From contig CAVVYJ010000002.1 of NCBI GenBank assembly GCA_963752495.1, positions 248,001 to 312,000 of the forward strand: a stretch of 64,000 bases of DNA, written 5' to 3'. Within the stretch, counting starts at the first letter, position 1; the number at the start of each line of letters is the position of its first letter. Source of the stretch: CAVVYJ01 sp963752495 (lineage in GTDB: Bacteria > Pseudomonadota > Gammaproteobacteria > Burkholderiales > Methylophilaceae). This document shows, piece after piece, positions 52,578-61,653 of this stretch. Below the pieces are notes generated by a model. That model ran no database searches, was not told the origin of the DNA, and saw only the letters and a list, made by a program, of their open reading frames with translations. The position numbers were made by a program, and so were the translations under genes.

Positions 52578-53768
52578 ATGGCAAAAGGCAAATTTGAGCG
52601 TACCAAGCCGCACGTGAACGTGGGGACGATTGGTCACGTGGATCATGGCAAGACGACGCTAACGGCAGCGATTACGACGATTCTTTCTAAGAAATTTGGC
52701 GGAGAAGCCAAGGCGTACGATCAAATTGATGCGGCGCCGGAAGAGAAGGCACGTGGTATTACGATTAATACTGCGCACGTTGAGTATGAGACTGCAACGC
52801 GTCACTATGCGCACGTGGATTGCCCGGGCCATGCGGACTATGTGAAGAACATGATTACTGGCGCTGCACAAATGGATGGCGCTATTCTGGTTTGTTCAGC
52901 TGCTGACGGTCCAATGCCACAAACACGTGAGCACATCTTGTTAGCCCGCCAAGTAGGCGTGCCATACATTGTTGTGTTTATGAACAAAGCCGACATGGTG
53001 GATGATAAAGAGTTGCTTGAGCTGGTTGAAATGGAAATCCGTGAGCTTCTCTCTAAATATGACTTCCCAGGCGATGATACACCGATTGTGATTGGTTCAG
53101 CTAAACTCGCTTTAGAGGGTGACCAATCTGAATACGGCGAGCCTTCAATCTTTAAACTGGCTGATGCATTAGATTCATACATTCCAATGCCAGAGCGCGC
53201 GATTGATGGCGCATTCTTGATGCCAGTGGAAGACGTATTCTCTATTTCTGGTCGTGGTACTGTGGTAACAGGCCGTATCGAACGCGGTATTGTTAAAGTT
53301 GGTGATGAAATCGAAATCGTTGGTATCAAGCCAACACTTAAAACCACTTGTACAGGCGTTGAGATGTTCCGTAAGTTACTTGACCAAGGTCAAGCAGGTG
53401 ACAACGTAGGTGTATTGCTCCGTGGTACAAAACGTGAAGAAGTAGAGCGCGGTCAAGTATTGGCGAAATCAGGTTCTATCAAACCACACACCAAATTCAC
53501 AGCAGAAATCTACGTGTTGGGTAAAGATGAAGGTGGTCGTCATACGCCATTCTTCCAAGGTTACCGTCCACAGTTTTACTTCCGTACGACGGACGTTACG
53601 GGTGCTGTAGAGTTGCCAGCAGGTACAGAAATGGTGATGCCTGGTGATAACGTATCTATCACTGTGACATTGATTGCTCCGATTGCGATGGAAGAAGGTT
53701 TACGCTTCGCGATTCGTGAAGGTGGCCGTACGGTTGGTGCAGGTGTGGTCGCTAAGATCATTGAATAA
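52578..53768 (+). CDS. tuf: elongation factor Tu
   Basis: GTPase of 396 residues delivering aminoacyl-tRNA to the ribosome. G1 GHVDHGKTT, G2 GITINTAHVEYE, G3 DCPGHADY, and G4 NKADM are all present, followed by beta-barrel domains 2 and 3. A GAGGA site precedes the ATG. The gene follows the four-tRNA cluster, the tufB position. A second tuf copy elsewhere is expected in Betaproteobacteria but not testable here. Confidence 0.97.
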   Translation: MAKGKFERTKPHVNVGTIGHVDHGKTTLTAAITTILSKKFGGEAKAYDQIDAAPEEKARGITINTAHVEYETATRHYAHVDCPGHADYVKNMITGAAQMDGAILVCSAADGPMPQTREHILLARQVGVPYIVVFMNKADMVDDKELLELVEMEIRELLSKYDFPGDDTPIVIGSAKLALEGDQSEYGEPSIFKLADALDSYIPMPERAIDGAFLMPVEDVFSISGRGTVVTGRIERGIVKVGDEIEIVGIKPTLKTTCTGVEMFRKLLDQGQAGDNVGVLLRGTKREEVERGQVLAKSGSIKPHTKFTAEIYVLGKDEGGRHTPFFQGYRPQFYFRTTDVTGAVELPAGTEMVMPGDNVSITVTLIAPIAMEEGLRFAIREGGRTVGAGVVAKIIE

Positions 53769-53782
53769 TTTGTAATTTAATT

Positions 53783-53827
53783 AAAGCTACGCTAAGCGGA
53801 TTTGAAAAAACCTCGGCGTAGCTTTTG
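53783..53827 (+). terminator. hairpin terminator after tuf
   Basis: AAAGCTACGC (53783-53792) pairs perfectly with GCGTAGCTTT (53816-53825), with a 23-base loop, then T-rich sequence. Likely partial or full terminator or processing site before tRNA-Trp. Confidence 0.65.
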
Positions 53828-53844
53828 TAGTTTAAAGTGTTTAA

Positions 53845-53920
53845 AGGCCAATAGCTCAATTGGTAGAGTATCGGTCTCCAAAACCGAGGGTTGGGGGTTC
53901 GAGACCCTCTTGGCCTGCCA
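53845..53920 (+). tRNA. tRNA-Trp (anticodon CCA)
   Basis: Cloverleaf of 76 bases with acceptor AGGCCAA/TTGGCCT, anticodon loop CTCCAAA, T-loop GTTCGAGAC and encoded CCA. Located between tuf and secE, as in many beta- and gammaproteobacteria. Confidence 0.95.
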
Positions 53921-54005
53921 ATAAGTACGGGTAACTTGTAAGAGTTGCTAAATAAAAAAAGGTAGCTTATGTTGGGCTGCCATAAAAAATTTAAGTGAAG
54001 AACTT

Positions 54006-54353
54006 ATGATAGATAAAGTTAAGCTGGGGTTGTCTGCACTGCTCGTAGCGGCTGGCATTGCTGGCTTTTATCTTTTGGCAGATAAAGCCTTGGTGTTGCG
54101 CATACTTGCTTTTTTGGCCGGCATTGCAGCTGCGGTATTTGTATTTAGAACAACACCAACGGGCGAGAAAGCCTTAGGTTTTATCGGTGAAGCAATTGCA
54201 GAAGCTAAGCGTGTTGTTTGGCCAACAAGAAAAGAGACGATACAAACTACGATAGCAGTGTTTGTGTTGGTTGTCATTATGGCGGCCTTCTTGGCGATAG
54301 TGGATGTTGGGTTCGCTTATATGGTGCAATGGTTAATGGGGCGGAGTGCTTAA
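54006..54353 (+). CDS. secE: preprotein translocase subunit SecE
   Basis: A 115-residue subunit of the SecYEG channel, with three predicted helices as in E. coli (about 10-27, 32-48 and 80-110) and the conserved cytoplasmic amphipathic segment EAKRVVWPTRKETIQTT. The stop codon overlaps the nusG start (TAATG). Confidence 0.94.
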   Translation: MIDKVKLGLSALLVAAGIAGFYLLADKALVLRILAFLAGIAAAVFVFRTTPTGEKALGFIGEAIAEAKRVVWPTRKETIQTTIAVFVLVVIMAAFLAIVDVGFAYMVQWLMGRSA

Positions 54354-54889
54354 TGAGTATGCGTTGGTATGCAGTCCAAGCTTTTTCCGGGATGGAAAAA
54401 TCAGTAAAAGCAGCACTGGAAGAGCGCATTTTGCGTTCGGATTTACAAGATAAGTTCGGTGACATTTTAGTGCCTGTTGAAGAAGTTATTGAGATGAAGT
54501 CGGGCGTTAAAAAAATCAGCGAGCGCAGACTTTATCCAGGCTACGTGCTTGTTCAAATGGATATGACAGATGACAGCTGGCATCTGGTAAAAAGTACACC
54601 ACGTGTAACCGCTTTTATTGGGGGTAGTGCGCAAAAGCCAACACCAATAAAAGATAAAGAAGTAGAAATTATTCTGCAGCGGATGGATGACAGTAAATCG
54701 AACCCAACGCAAAAAATGACCTTCGAAAAAGGTGAATCTGTACGAGTTATTGACGGCCCGTTCAAGGATTTCTCTGGTGCAGTTGAAGAAGTTAACTATG
54801 AAAAAAGCAAATTGCGTGTTTCGGTTTCTATTTTTGGTCGTGCAACACCAGTGGAGCTCGACTTTAGTCAAATCGAAAAAGAAGTTTAG
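54353..54889 (+). CDS. nusG: transcription termination/antitermination factor NusG
   Basis: A 178-residue factor with an NGN domain (MRWYAVQAFSGMEKSVKAAL, RRLYPGYVLVQMDM, TPRVTAFIGG) and a C-terminal KOW domain (GESVRVIDGPFKDFSGAVEEVNYEKSKL). It links RNA polymerase with Rho and the ribosome. The start at ATG 54353 overlaps the secE stop; an in-frame ATG at 54359 is the alternative. Confidence 0.95.
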   Translation: MSMRWYAVQAFSGMEKSVKAALEERILRSDLQDKFGDILVPVEEVIEMKSGVKKISERRLYPGYVLVQMDMTDDSWHLVKSTPRVTAFIGGSAQKPTPIKDKEVEIILQRMDDSKSNPTQKMTFEKGESVRVIDGPFKDFSGAVEEVNYEKSKLRVSVSIFGRATPVELDFSQIEKEV

Positions 54890-54959
54890 TACTATTTAGT
54901 TGTTAAACCGAGGAGCTTTAAGCGATTAAAGCGTTTGTACTCACTTAAGGAGCATTGAA

Positions 54960-55391
54960 ATGGCAAAAAAAGTCATTGGCTACATTAAACTGCAGATTCC
55001 TGCAGGCAAAGCCAATCCAAGCCCGCCGGTCGGTCCGGCTTTGGGTCAGCGTGGTTTAAATATTATGGAATTCTGTAAAGCGTTCAATGCTGCAACACAA
55101 GGCATGGAGCCAGGTTTGCCGATTCCTGTAGTCATTACAGCGTTTGCTGATAAGAGTTTTACTTTTATCATGAAAACGCCACCAGCGACAATTCTAATTA
55201 AAAAAGCTGCGAAAATCGAAAAAGGATCTCCACGTCCACATACCGATAAAGTAGGCAAAATTACACGCAAACAAGCGGAAGAAATTGCTACAACAAAAAT
55301 GCCAGATCTGACGGCGGCCGATATGGACGCCGCAGTGCGTACCATTGCAGGTAGCGCACGAAGCATGGGTATTGAAGTGGAGGGTGCATAA
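54960..55391 (+). CDS. rplK: 50S ribosomal protein L11
   Basis: A 143-residue component of the GTPase-associated centre. It has KLQIPAGKANPSPPVGPALGQRGLNIMEFCKAFN near the start (the Pro-rich hinge that thiostrepton-type drugs contact) and the C-terminal rRNA-binding domain ending GTARSMGIEV-like. An AGGAG site precedes the ATG. It overlaps no gene and is followed by rplA after 1 base. Confidence 0.96.
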   Translation: MAKKVIGYIKLQIPAGKANPSPPVGPALGQRGLNIMEFCKAFNAATQGMEPGLPIPVVITAFADKSFTFIMKTPPATILIKKAAKIEKGSPRPHTDKVGKITRKQAEEIATTKMPDLTAADMDAAVRTIAGSARSMGIEVEGA

Positions 55392-55392
55392 C

Positions 55393-56076
55393 ATGGCTAA
55401 AAGAATAGATGCATTGCGCGCAAAAATTGACCGCGATAAATTGTACCCAGTAGCAGAAGCGTTTGCTTTGATTAAAGAAGGCGCAAAAGTTAAATTTGAT
55501 GAATCTGTAGATGCGGTGATTAATCTAGGTATTGATGCACGTAAATCAGACCAATTGATTCGCGGCGCCCTTGTATTGCCAAATGGCACAGGCAAGACCA
55601 CGCGTGTTGCGGTATTTGCGCAAGGTGCGGCTGCTGAAGCGGCTAAAGCTGCTGGTGCGGATATCGTAGGTTTTGAAGATTTGGCTGAAAAAGTAAAAGC
55701 TGGCTTCCTAGATTTTGATGTAGCGATTGCAACGCCAGATGCGATGCGTATCGTTGGTACGCTTGGTCAGGTTTTGGGCCCACGTGGTTTAATGCCAAAT
55801 CCGAAAGTCGGCACGGTAACACCAGATGCAGCTGCGGCAGTTAAAAATGCAAAGGCTGGACAAGTGCAATATCGTACTGATAAAGGCGGAATCGTACATT
55901 GCACCATTGGTCGTGCGTCTTTTACAGTTGAGCAATTGCAAGGTAACTTGGCCGCGTTGGTAGAGGCGATTAACAAAGCAAAACCAGCATCCTCAAAAGG
56001 CGTATTCCTTAAGAAACTATCGGTTTCTAGCACCATGGGTGCAGGCGTGCGCATTGATCAGGCGACGGTTGCGTAA
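55393..56076 (+). CDS. rplA: 50S ribosomal protein L1
   Basis: A 227-residue L1-stalk protein; in other bacteria it also represses translation of the L11-L1 message. The start at ATG 55393 (MAKRIDALRAKIDRDKLYP) is right for the family; the open frame extends upstream through the rplK end. GVVLPNGTGKTTRVAVF-like and GPRGLMPNPKVGTVT segments are typical. It is followed by a 294-base gap before rplJ. Confidence 0.96.
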   Translation: MAKRIDALRAKIDRDKLYPVAEAFALIKEGAKVKFDESVDAVINLGIDARKSDQLIRGALVLPNGTGKTTRVAVFAQGAAAEAAKAAGADIVGFEDLAEKVKAGFLDFDVAIATPDAMRIVGTLGQVLGPRGLMPNPKVGTVTPDAAAAVKNAKAGQVQYRTDKGGIVHCTIGRASFTVEQLQGNLAALVEAINKAKPASSKGVFLKKLSVSSTMGAGVRIDQATVA

Positions 56077-56370
56077 GATTTATGAGCTGCTGAAAAGTGG
56101 CTCAAATAAGAACTTTGGGCTTGCTACCTTGAAGCTAAGGCAGCAAGAGCATCAAAGACCGCGGGTATCCGAGAGGATTTAATTGGCGCGGATGAATGAT
56201 GGGTGAGTGGGGTGGTTTGTTTCCTCTCTCCTCTGTTGTAAATCCACAATAACCAGCGTAGATGGCGAACCCGATACAGGATATGTTGTTGAGATATGCC
56301 CTGAATAAGGACGCCGTGAGTGGTACAAAGCCTATGTTTTGTACTTTCATTAACGGAAGGAGAAAAGACC
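56077..56370 (+). promoter_or_regulatory. rplJ (L10) leader region
   Basis: Noncoding 294 bases between rplA and rplJ. No ORF is supported. In bacteria this interval carries the rplJL promoter and the L10-L12 autoregulatory leader RNA. Several short self-complementary stretches are visible (for example GTACAAAG...CTTTGTAC-like around 56318-56340: TGGTACAAAGCC and TTTTGTACTTTC), and AAGGAG lies just before the start. I cannot fold it fully. Confidence 0.55.
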
Positions 56371-56859
56371 TTGAGTCTTAATTTAACAGAGAAAAAAGCA
56401 GTAGTTGCTGAAGTTAGTGAGCAGGTCGCTAAAGCGCAGGCAATTGTTCTCGCTGAGTATCGCGGCATGGGCGTAGCAGACATGACCGTATTACGTGTAG
56501 AAGCACGAAAATCAGGCGTTTATTTACGTGTTCTTAAAAACACGTTGGTACGTCGTGCCGTTGAAGGCACTGCATTTTCAGGCTTGGCAAATGATATGGT
56601 GGGTCCGTTGGTGTTCGGTATTTCTACCGACCCAGTTTCAGCCGCAAAAGTGATGAACAATTTTGCAAAAGCAAACGATAAATTCGTGATTAAAGCAGGC
56701 GCAATGCCAAATAATGTGATGAATGCCGCAGGCGTTCAAGCATTGGCATCTATGCTCAGTCGCGAAGAGTTGTTGGCTAAATTTGCACGTACCCTCAACG
56801 AGGTGCCAACTAAGTTTGCACGTGCGTTGGCAGCGGTTCGTGATGCTAAAGCAGCTTAA
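56371..56859 (+). CDS. rplJ: 50S ribosomal protein L10
   Basis: A 162-residue stalk base protein. The start is the TTG at 56371 (SLNLTEKKAVVAEVSEQVAKA), with AAGGAG 8 bases upstream; it is the start that matches the family. AIVLAEYRGMGVADMTVLR and LKNTLVRRAVEGT are typical, and the C-terminal helix binds L7/L12. It precedes rplL by 37 bases. Confidence 0.94.
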   Translation: MSLNLTEKKAVVAEVSEQVAKAQAIVLAEYRGMGVADMTVLRVEARKSGVYLRVLKNTLVRRAVEGTAFSGLANDMVGPLVFGISTDPVSAAKVMNNFAKANDKFVIKAGAMPNNVMNAAGVQALASMLSREELLAKFARTLNEVPTKFARALAAVRDAKAA

Positions 56860-56896
56860 TTTTACAACTACATATTTAATTTAAGGACTAAACAAA

Positions 56897-57280
56897 ATGG
56901 CAATTTCAAATGCAGATATTTTAGATGCAGTAGGTAGCATGTCAGTGATGGAGTTATCAGCGCTGATTAAAGAAATCGAAGAAAAATTTGGTGTTTCAGC
57001 AGCAGCGGTTGCGGTAGCAGCAGGCGGCGGTGCAGCAGGTGGCGCTCCAGCGGCAGCGGCAGCAGAGCAAACTGAATTCACTGTAATGCTGTTAACAGCA
57101 GGTGAGCAAAAAGTAAGTGTTATTAAAGCAGTGCGTGAATTAACGGGACTTGGCTTGAAAGAAGCTAAAGACTTGGTAGATGGCGCACCAAAAGCAATTA
57201 AAGAAGGCGTAAACAAAGCTGATGCAGATGCAGCATTGAAAAAATTGATTGAAGCTGGCGCAACTGGCGAAATCAAATAA
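56897..57280 (+). CDS. rplL: 50S ribosomal protein L7/L12
   Basis: A 127-residue acidic stalk protein, with N-terminal dimerisation domain ([22 protein letters not shown]), an Ala/Gly-rich hinge (about 35-55), and the factor-binding C-terminal domain ([29 protein letters not shown]-like). It has an AAGGA site before the ATG. Confidence 0.97.
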   Translation: [127 protein letters not shown]

Positions 57281-57302
57281 TTCATTTGTTTGAATGTGGC
57301 AG

Positions 57303-57335
57303 GGCTGACGGGAAACCGTCAGCCTTCGCCGTTTT
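57303..57335 (+). terminator. attenuator / processing hairpin between rplL and rpoB
   Basis: GGCTGACGG-gaaa-CCGTCAGCC forms a perfect 9-bp stem capped by a GAAA tetraloop. It is followed by TTCGCCGTTTTT, so it is not an ideal terminator. In E. coli the rplL-rpoB interval holds a partial attenuator and an RNase III site; the same role is inferred here. Confidence 0.75.
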
Positions 57336-57462
57336 TAAAGCAGTCGTATTTGTAACAAAATGTAACTTTAAAACTTATTAAAAAACAAGAAGTTAGAAAT
57401 CAAAACATTGCAGTGGATGAAAAGTGTTTTGTCTTCTACCCTCAAAAATATCAGGAGACGCT

Positions 57463-60400
57463 ATGAGCTATTCCTTTACCGAAAAAAAACGCATTCGTAA
57501 AAGCTTCGCAAAACGCGAAAGTGTGCAAGAAGTGCCGTATTTGCTTGCGATGCAATTGGAATCCTACAAAGCCTTTTTACAAGCCGATACTGCACCAGAC
57601 AAGCGCCTAAGTGAAGGCTTGGAGTCAACATTCAGTTCAGTTTTCCCAATCGTTAGCCATTCTGGTAATGCGCGCTTGGATTATGTGAGCTATCAGTTAG
57701 GTGCTGAGCCCTTTGATGTTAAAGAATGTCAGCAACGTGGATTGACTTACGCAGCACCTATCCGTGTAAAAGTGCGTTTGACGATTATGGATAAAGAGGC
57801 TTCGAAGCCTACGGTGAAGGAAGTTAAAGAGCAAGAAGTGTACATGGGCGAGTTGCCATTGATGACTGAAAATGGCTCGTTTGTGATTAATGGTACCGAG
57901 CGTGTGATTGTTTCGCAATTGCATCGTAGTCCAGGTGTGTTCTTTGAGCATGACCGTGGTAAAACGCATAGCTCAGGTAAATTGTTGTTCTCCGCACGGA
58001 TTATTCCTTACCGTGGCTCTTGGCTCGACTTTGAGTTCGACCCTAAAGACTACTTGTACTTCCGTGTTGACCGCCGCCGTAAAATGCCAGTGACAATCTT
58101 GCTAAAAGCGCTTGGCTATACACCAGAGCAAATTTTAGAAACGTTTGGTGATACAGATACATTTGATATTGGGCCTAAAGGCGTTGAATTTACGCTAGTA
58201 GCTGACCGCCTGCGTGGTGAAGTGGCGAAATTTGATATTGCCGATGCAAAAGGCAATGTGCTGGTTGCAAAAGATAAACGCATCACAGTAAAACATATCC
58301 GTGATATCGAAAAAGCAGGGGTTACTAAAATCTCTGTTCCAACTGATTTTATATTAGGCCGTGCCATTGTTAAAAACATCGTTGACAAAGAAACGGGTGA
58401 AATCGTTGCTAATGCCAATGATGAAATCACCGAAACTTTGCTTGAGAAACTTGTTGCTGCAAAAGTAACGAGTATTGATACGCTTTATTCAAATGACTTG
58501 GATCATGGTGATTTTATCTCGCAAACCTTGCGTATTGATGAAATCCCAGACCAATACAGTGCTCGCGTAGCGATTTACCGCATGATGCGTCCAGGCGAGC
58601 CGCCAACAGAAGACGCAGTTGAAGCTTTATTTAACGGACTCTTCTTTAATGAGGATCGTTATGATTTGTCAGTAGTAGGCCGCATGAAGTTTAATCGTCG
58701 CGCATACCCAAACAAATTGGAAGAACGCGGTGCTAACTGGATGCGCAAGTTTTATGAGCGCGTGGGTACGCAAGGCGACACAGGTTCAAACGTGCTGTCA
58801 AATGACGACATATTAGCTGTAGTAGGTGTGCTGATTGAATTGCGCAATGGTCATGGAGAGATTGATGATATCGATCACTTGGGTAATCGCCGTATTCGCT
58901 CAGTAGGTGAATTGGCTGAGAATCAGTTCCGTGCGGGCTTGGTACGTGTAGAGCGCGCAGTGAAAGAGCGTTTAAGCCAAGCGGAATCAGATAATCTGAT
59001 GCCGCATGATTTGATTAACGCGAAACCAGTTTCTAGCGCGATACGTGAATTCTTTGGCTCAAGCCAACTCTCACAATTTATGGATCAGACCAATCCATTA
59101 TCGGAAATTACGCATAAACGTCGTATTTCTGCACTTAGGCCCAGGTGGCTTAACGCGTGAACGTGCAGGCTTTGAGGTGCGTGACGTGCATACAACACAC
59201 TATGGTCGTGTATGTCCGATTGAAACGCCGGAAGGTCCGAACATTGGTTTGATTAACTCACTCGCATTGTTTGCGCGTACTAATCAATATGGCTTTTTGG
59301 AAACACCGTACCGTCGTGTAGATGACAACAAGGTGACTGCAAAAATTGACTATTTGTCAGCTATCGAAGAAAGTCAGTTCATGATTGCGCAAGCAAATAC
59401 AGAGCTGGACAGCAAAGGTGGTTTTAAAGAAGAGCTCGTGTCTTCACGTCATCACAATGAGTTTACGATGACGCAACCGGATCGTGTGCAGTACATGGAC
59501 GTTGCGCCGAGCCAAATTGTTTCTGTTGCAGCTTCGCTTATTCCATTTCTGGAACACGATGACGCGAACCGTGCATTGATGGGTGCGAACATGCAACGTC
59601 AAGCAGTGCCGTGCTTGCGCGCTGAGAAAGCCGTTGTAGGTACTGGTATCGAACGTACTGTTGCGATTGACTCTGGAACAATCGTGCAAGCACGCCGCGG
59701 TGGCCTAGTGGATTATGTTGACTCCAGCCGTATAGTGGTGCGTGTGCATGATGCTGAAGCCAAAGCCGGTGAAGTGGGTGTGGACATTTATAACCTCACC
59801 AAATATACGCGTTCTAACCAAAATACCAATATCAACCAACGTCCGCTTGTTAAAGTGGGCGATACGTTGGTGCGTGGTGATGTGATTGCCGATGGTGCAT
59901 CCACAGACATGGGTGAGTTGGCTTTAGGTCAAAACATGTTGGTTGGCTTTATGCCATGGAACGGCTACAACTTCGAAGACTCTATTTTAATTTCAGAGCG
60001 CGTGGTGGCAGATGATCGCTATACTTCAATACATATTGAAGAGCTCTCAGTGGTTGCTCGTGACACTAAATTAGGCGCTGAGGAAATTACTCAAGATATT
60101 TCAAACTTGAGCGAGCGCATGCTTGGTCGTTTGGATGAATCAGGCATTATCTATATTGGTGCTGAAGTTGAGGCTGGCGATGTGTTGGTGGGTAAAGTGA
60201 CACCAAAAGGTGAAACGCAATTGACCCCAGAAGAGAAATTGCTTCGTGCAATTTTTGGTGAAAAAGCATCTGATGTTAAAGACACTAGCTTACGTGTGCC
60301 TTCAGGTATGAGCGGTACAGTTATCGATGTGCAAGTGTTTACGCGAGAAGGCATTGACCGTGACGCACGTGCCCAACAAATCATTGAAGACCAACTAGCA

Positions 60401-61636
60401 CACTATAAGCAAGATTTAGCTGACCAAATGCGTATTGTTGAGGACGATGCCTTTGGACGTATTCGTCGTTTACTTGAAGGTAAAGCTGCAACTGGCGGCC
60501 CGAATAAGCTGAAAAAAGGCGAGACCTTGAGCGCTGAATATTTAGATTCGGTTGGCCGTTACGATTGGTTTGATATTCGCTTATCAGACGAAGAAGCAGC
60601 GCGTCAGTTAGAGCAGTTGAAGGATAGCTTGGCAGCCGCACGTGTGCAGTTTGATAATAAGTTCGAAGAGAAAAAACGTAAATTGACACAAGGTGACGAA
60701 TTGCCACCAGGTGTACAAAAAATGGTTAAAGTTTACTTGGCAGTTAAACGTCGTATTCAGCCTGGTGACAAAATGGCGGGTCGTCATGGTAACAAGGGTG
60801 TGGTTTCAAAAATATGCCCAGTGGAAGATATGCCACACATGGCCGATGGTACGCCATTAGACATCGTCTTGAACCCGCTTGGCGTTCCTTCACGGATGAA
60901 CATTGGTCAGATCTTAGAAGTGCATTTGGGATGGGCTGCTAAGGGATTAGGTCTACGCATTACAGAGATGTTGCAGGCAGAAGCCAAAGTGGCTGAACTG
61001 CGTAAGTTCTTGGAACAAATCTACAATGACAGCACAGGTAAAAAAGAAGAGATCAAATCTCTCACCGACGTTGAAGTATTGGATTTAGCACATAACTTAC
61101 AAAACGGTGTACCGTTCGCAACGCCAGTATTCGATGGTGCGGCAGAGTCTGACATTAAAGCCATGCTCGATTTGGCTTTTCCGGATGATGATGATCGCAC
61201 CAAGCAATTGCAGTTCCATGCGGGCAAAACACAAGTGAGCTTGTTTGATGGACGTACAGGCGATAAGTTTGAGCGTCCTGTGACTGTAGGCTACATGCAT
61301 GTATTGAAATTGCATCACTTGGTGGATGACAAAATGCACGCACGTTCAACTGGCCCATACAGCTTGGTCACGCAACAACCGTTGGGTGGTAAAGCACAAT
61401 TCGGTGGTCAACGTTTCGGTGAGATGGAGGTTTGGGCGCTTGAAGCTTATGGCGCATCTTACACCTTGCAAGAGATGCTTACTGTTAAGTCAGATGACGT
61501 CAACGGCCGCACTAAAGTGTACGAAAATATTGTTAAGGGCGAACATAAAATTGATGCCGGAATGCCGGAATCATTTAATGTGTTGGTGAAAGAAATTCGT
61601 TCACTTGCTATCGACATCGACCTAGACCGTAATTAA
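57463..61636 (+). CDS. rpoB: RNA polymerase beta subunit RpoB, interrupted by a 1-base insertion
   Basis: Beta subunit of RNA polymerase. The start is the ATG at 57463 (MSYSFTEKKRIRKSFAKRE); upstream in-frame codons are not conserved. The frame breaks in the most conserved rifampicin-site region: after FMDQTNPLSEITHKRRISAL the sequence reads CTTAGGCCC where CTTGGCCCA would give GPGGLTRERAGFEVRD in one frame. Deleting the A at 59137 yields 1390 residues, normal for Betaproteobacteria. The second part is intact, including GDKMAGRHGNKGVVSKI and MHKLHHLVDDKMHARSTGPY-like active-centre segments. A real null is not viable, so this is very probably a sequence error. Confidence 0.95.
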
Positions 61637-61653
61637 TTGAGGAGAGAATTCAC

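Noticed and set aside
53783..53827. A small regulatory RNA after tuf
   Set aside because: A 10-bp hairpin with T-rich tail is adequately explained as a terminator or processing site.
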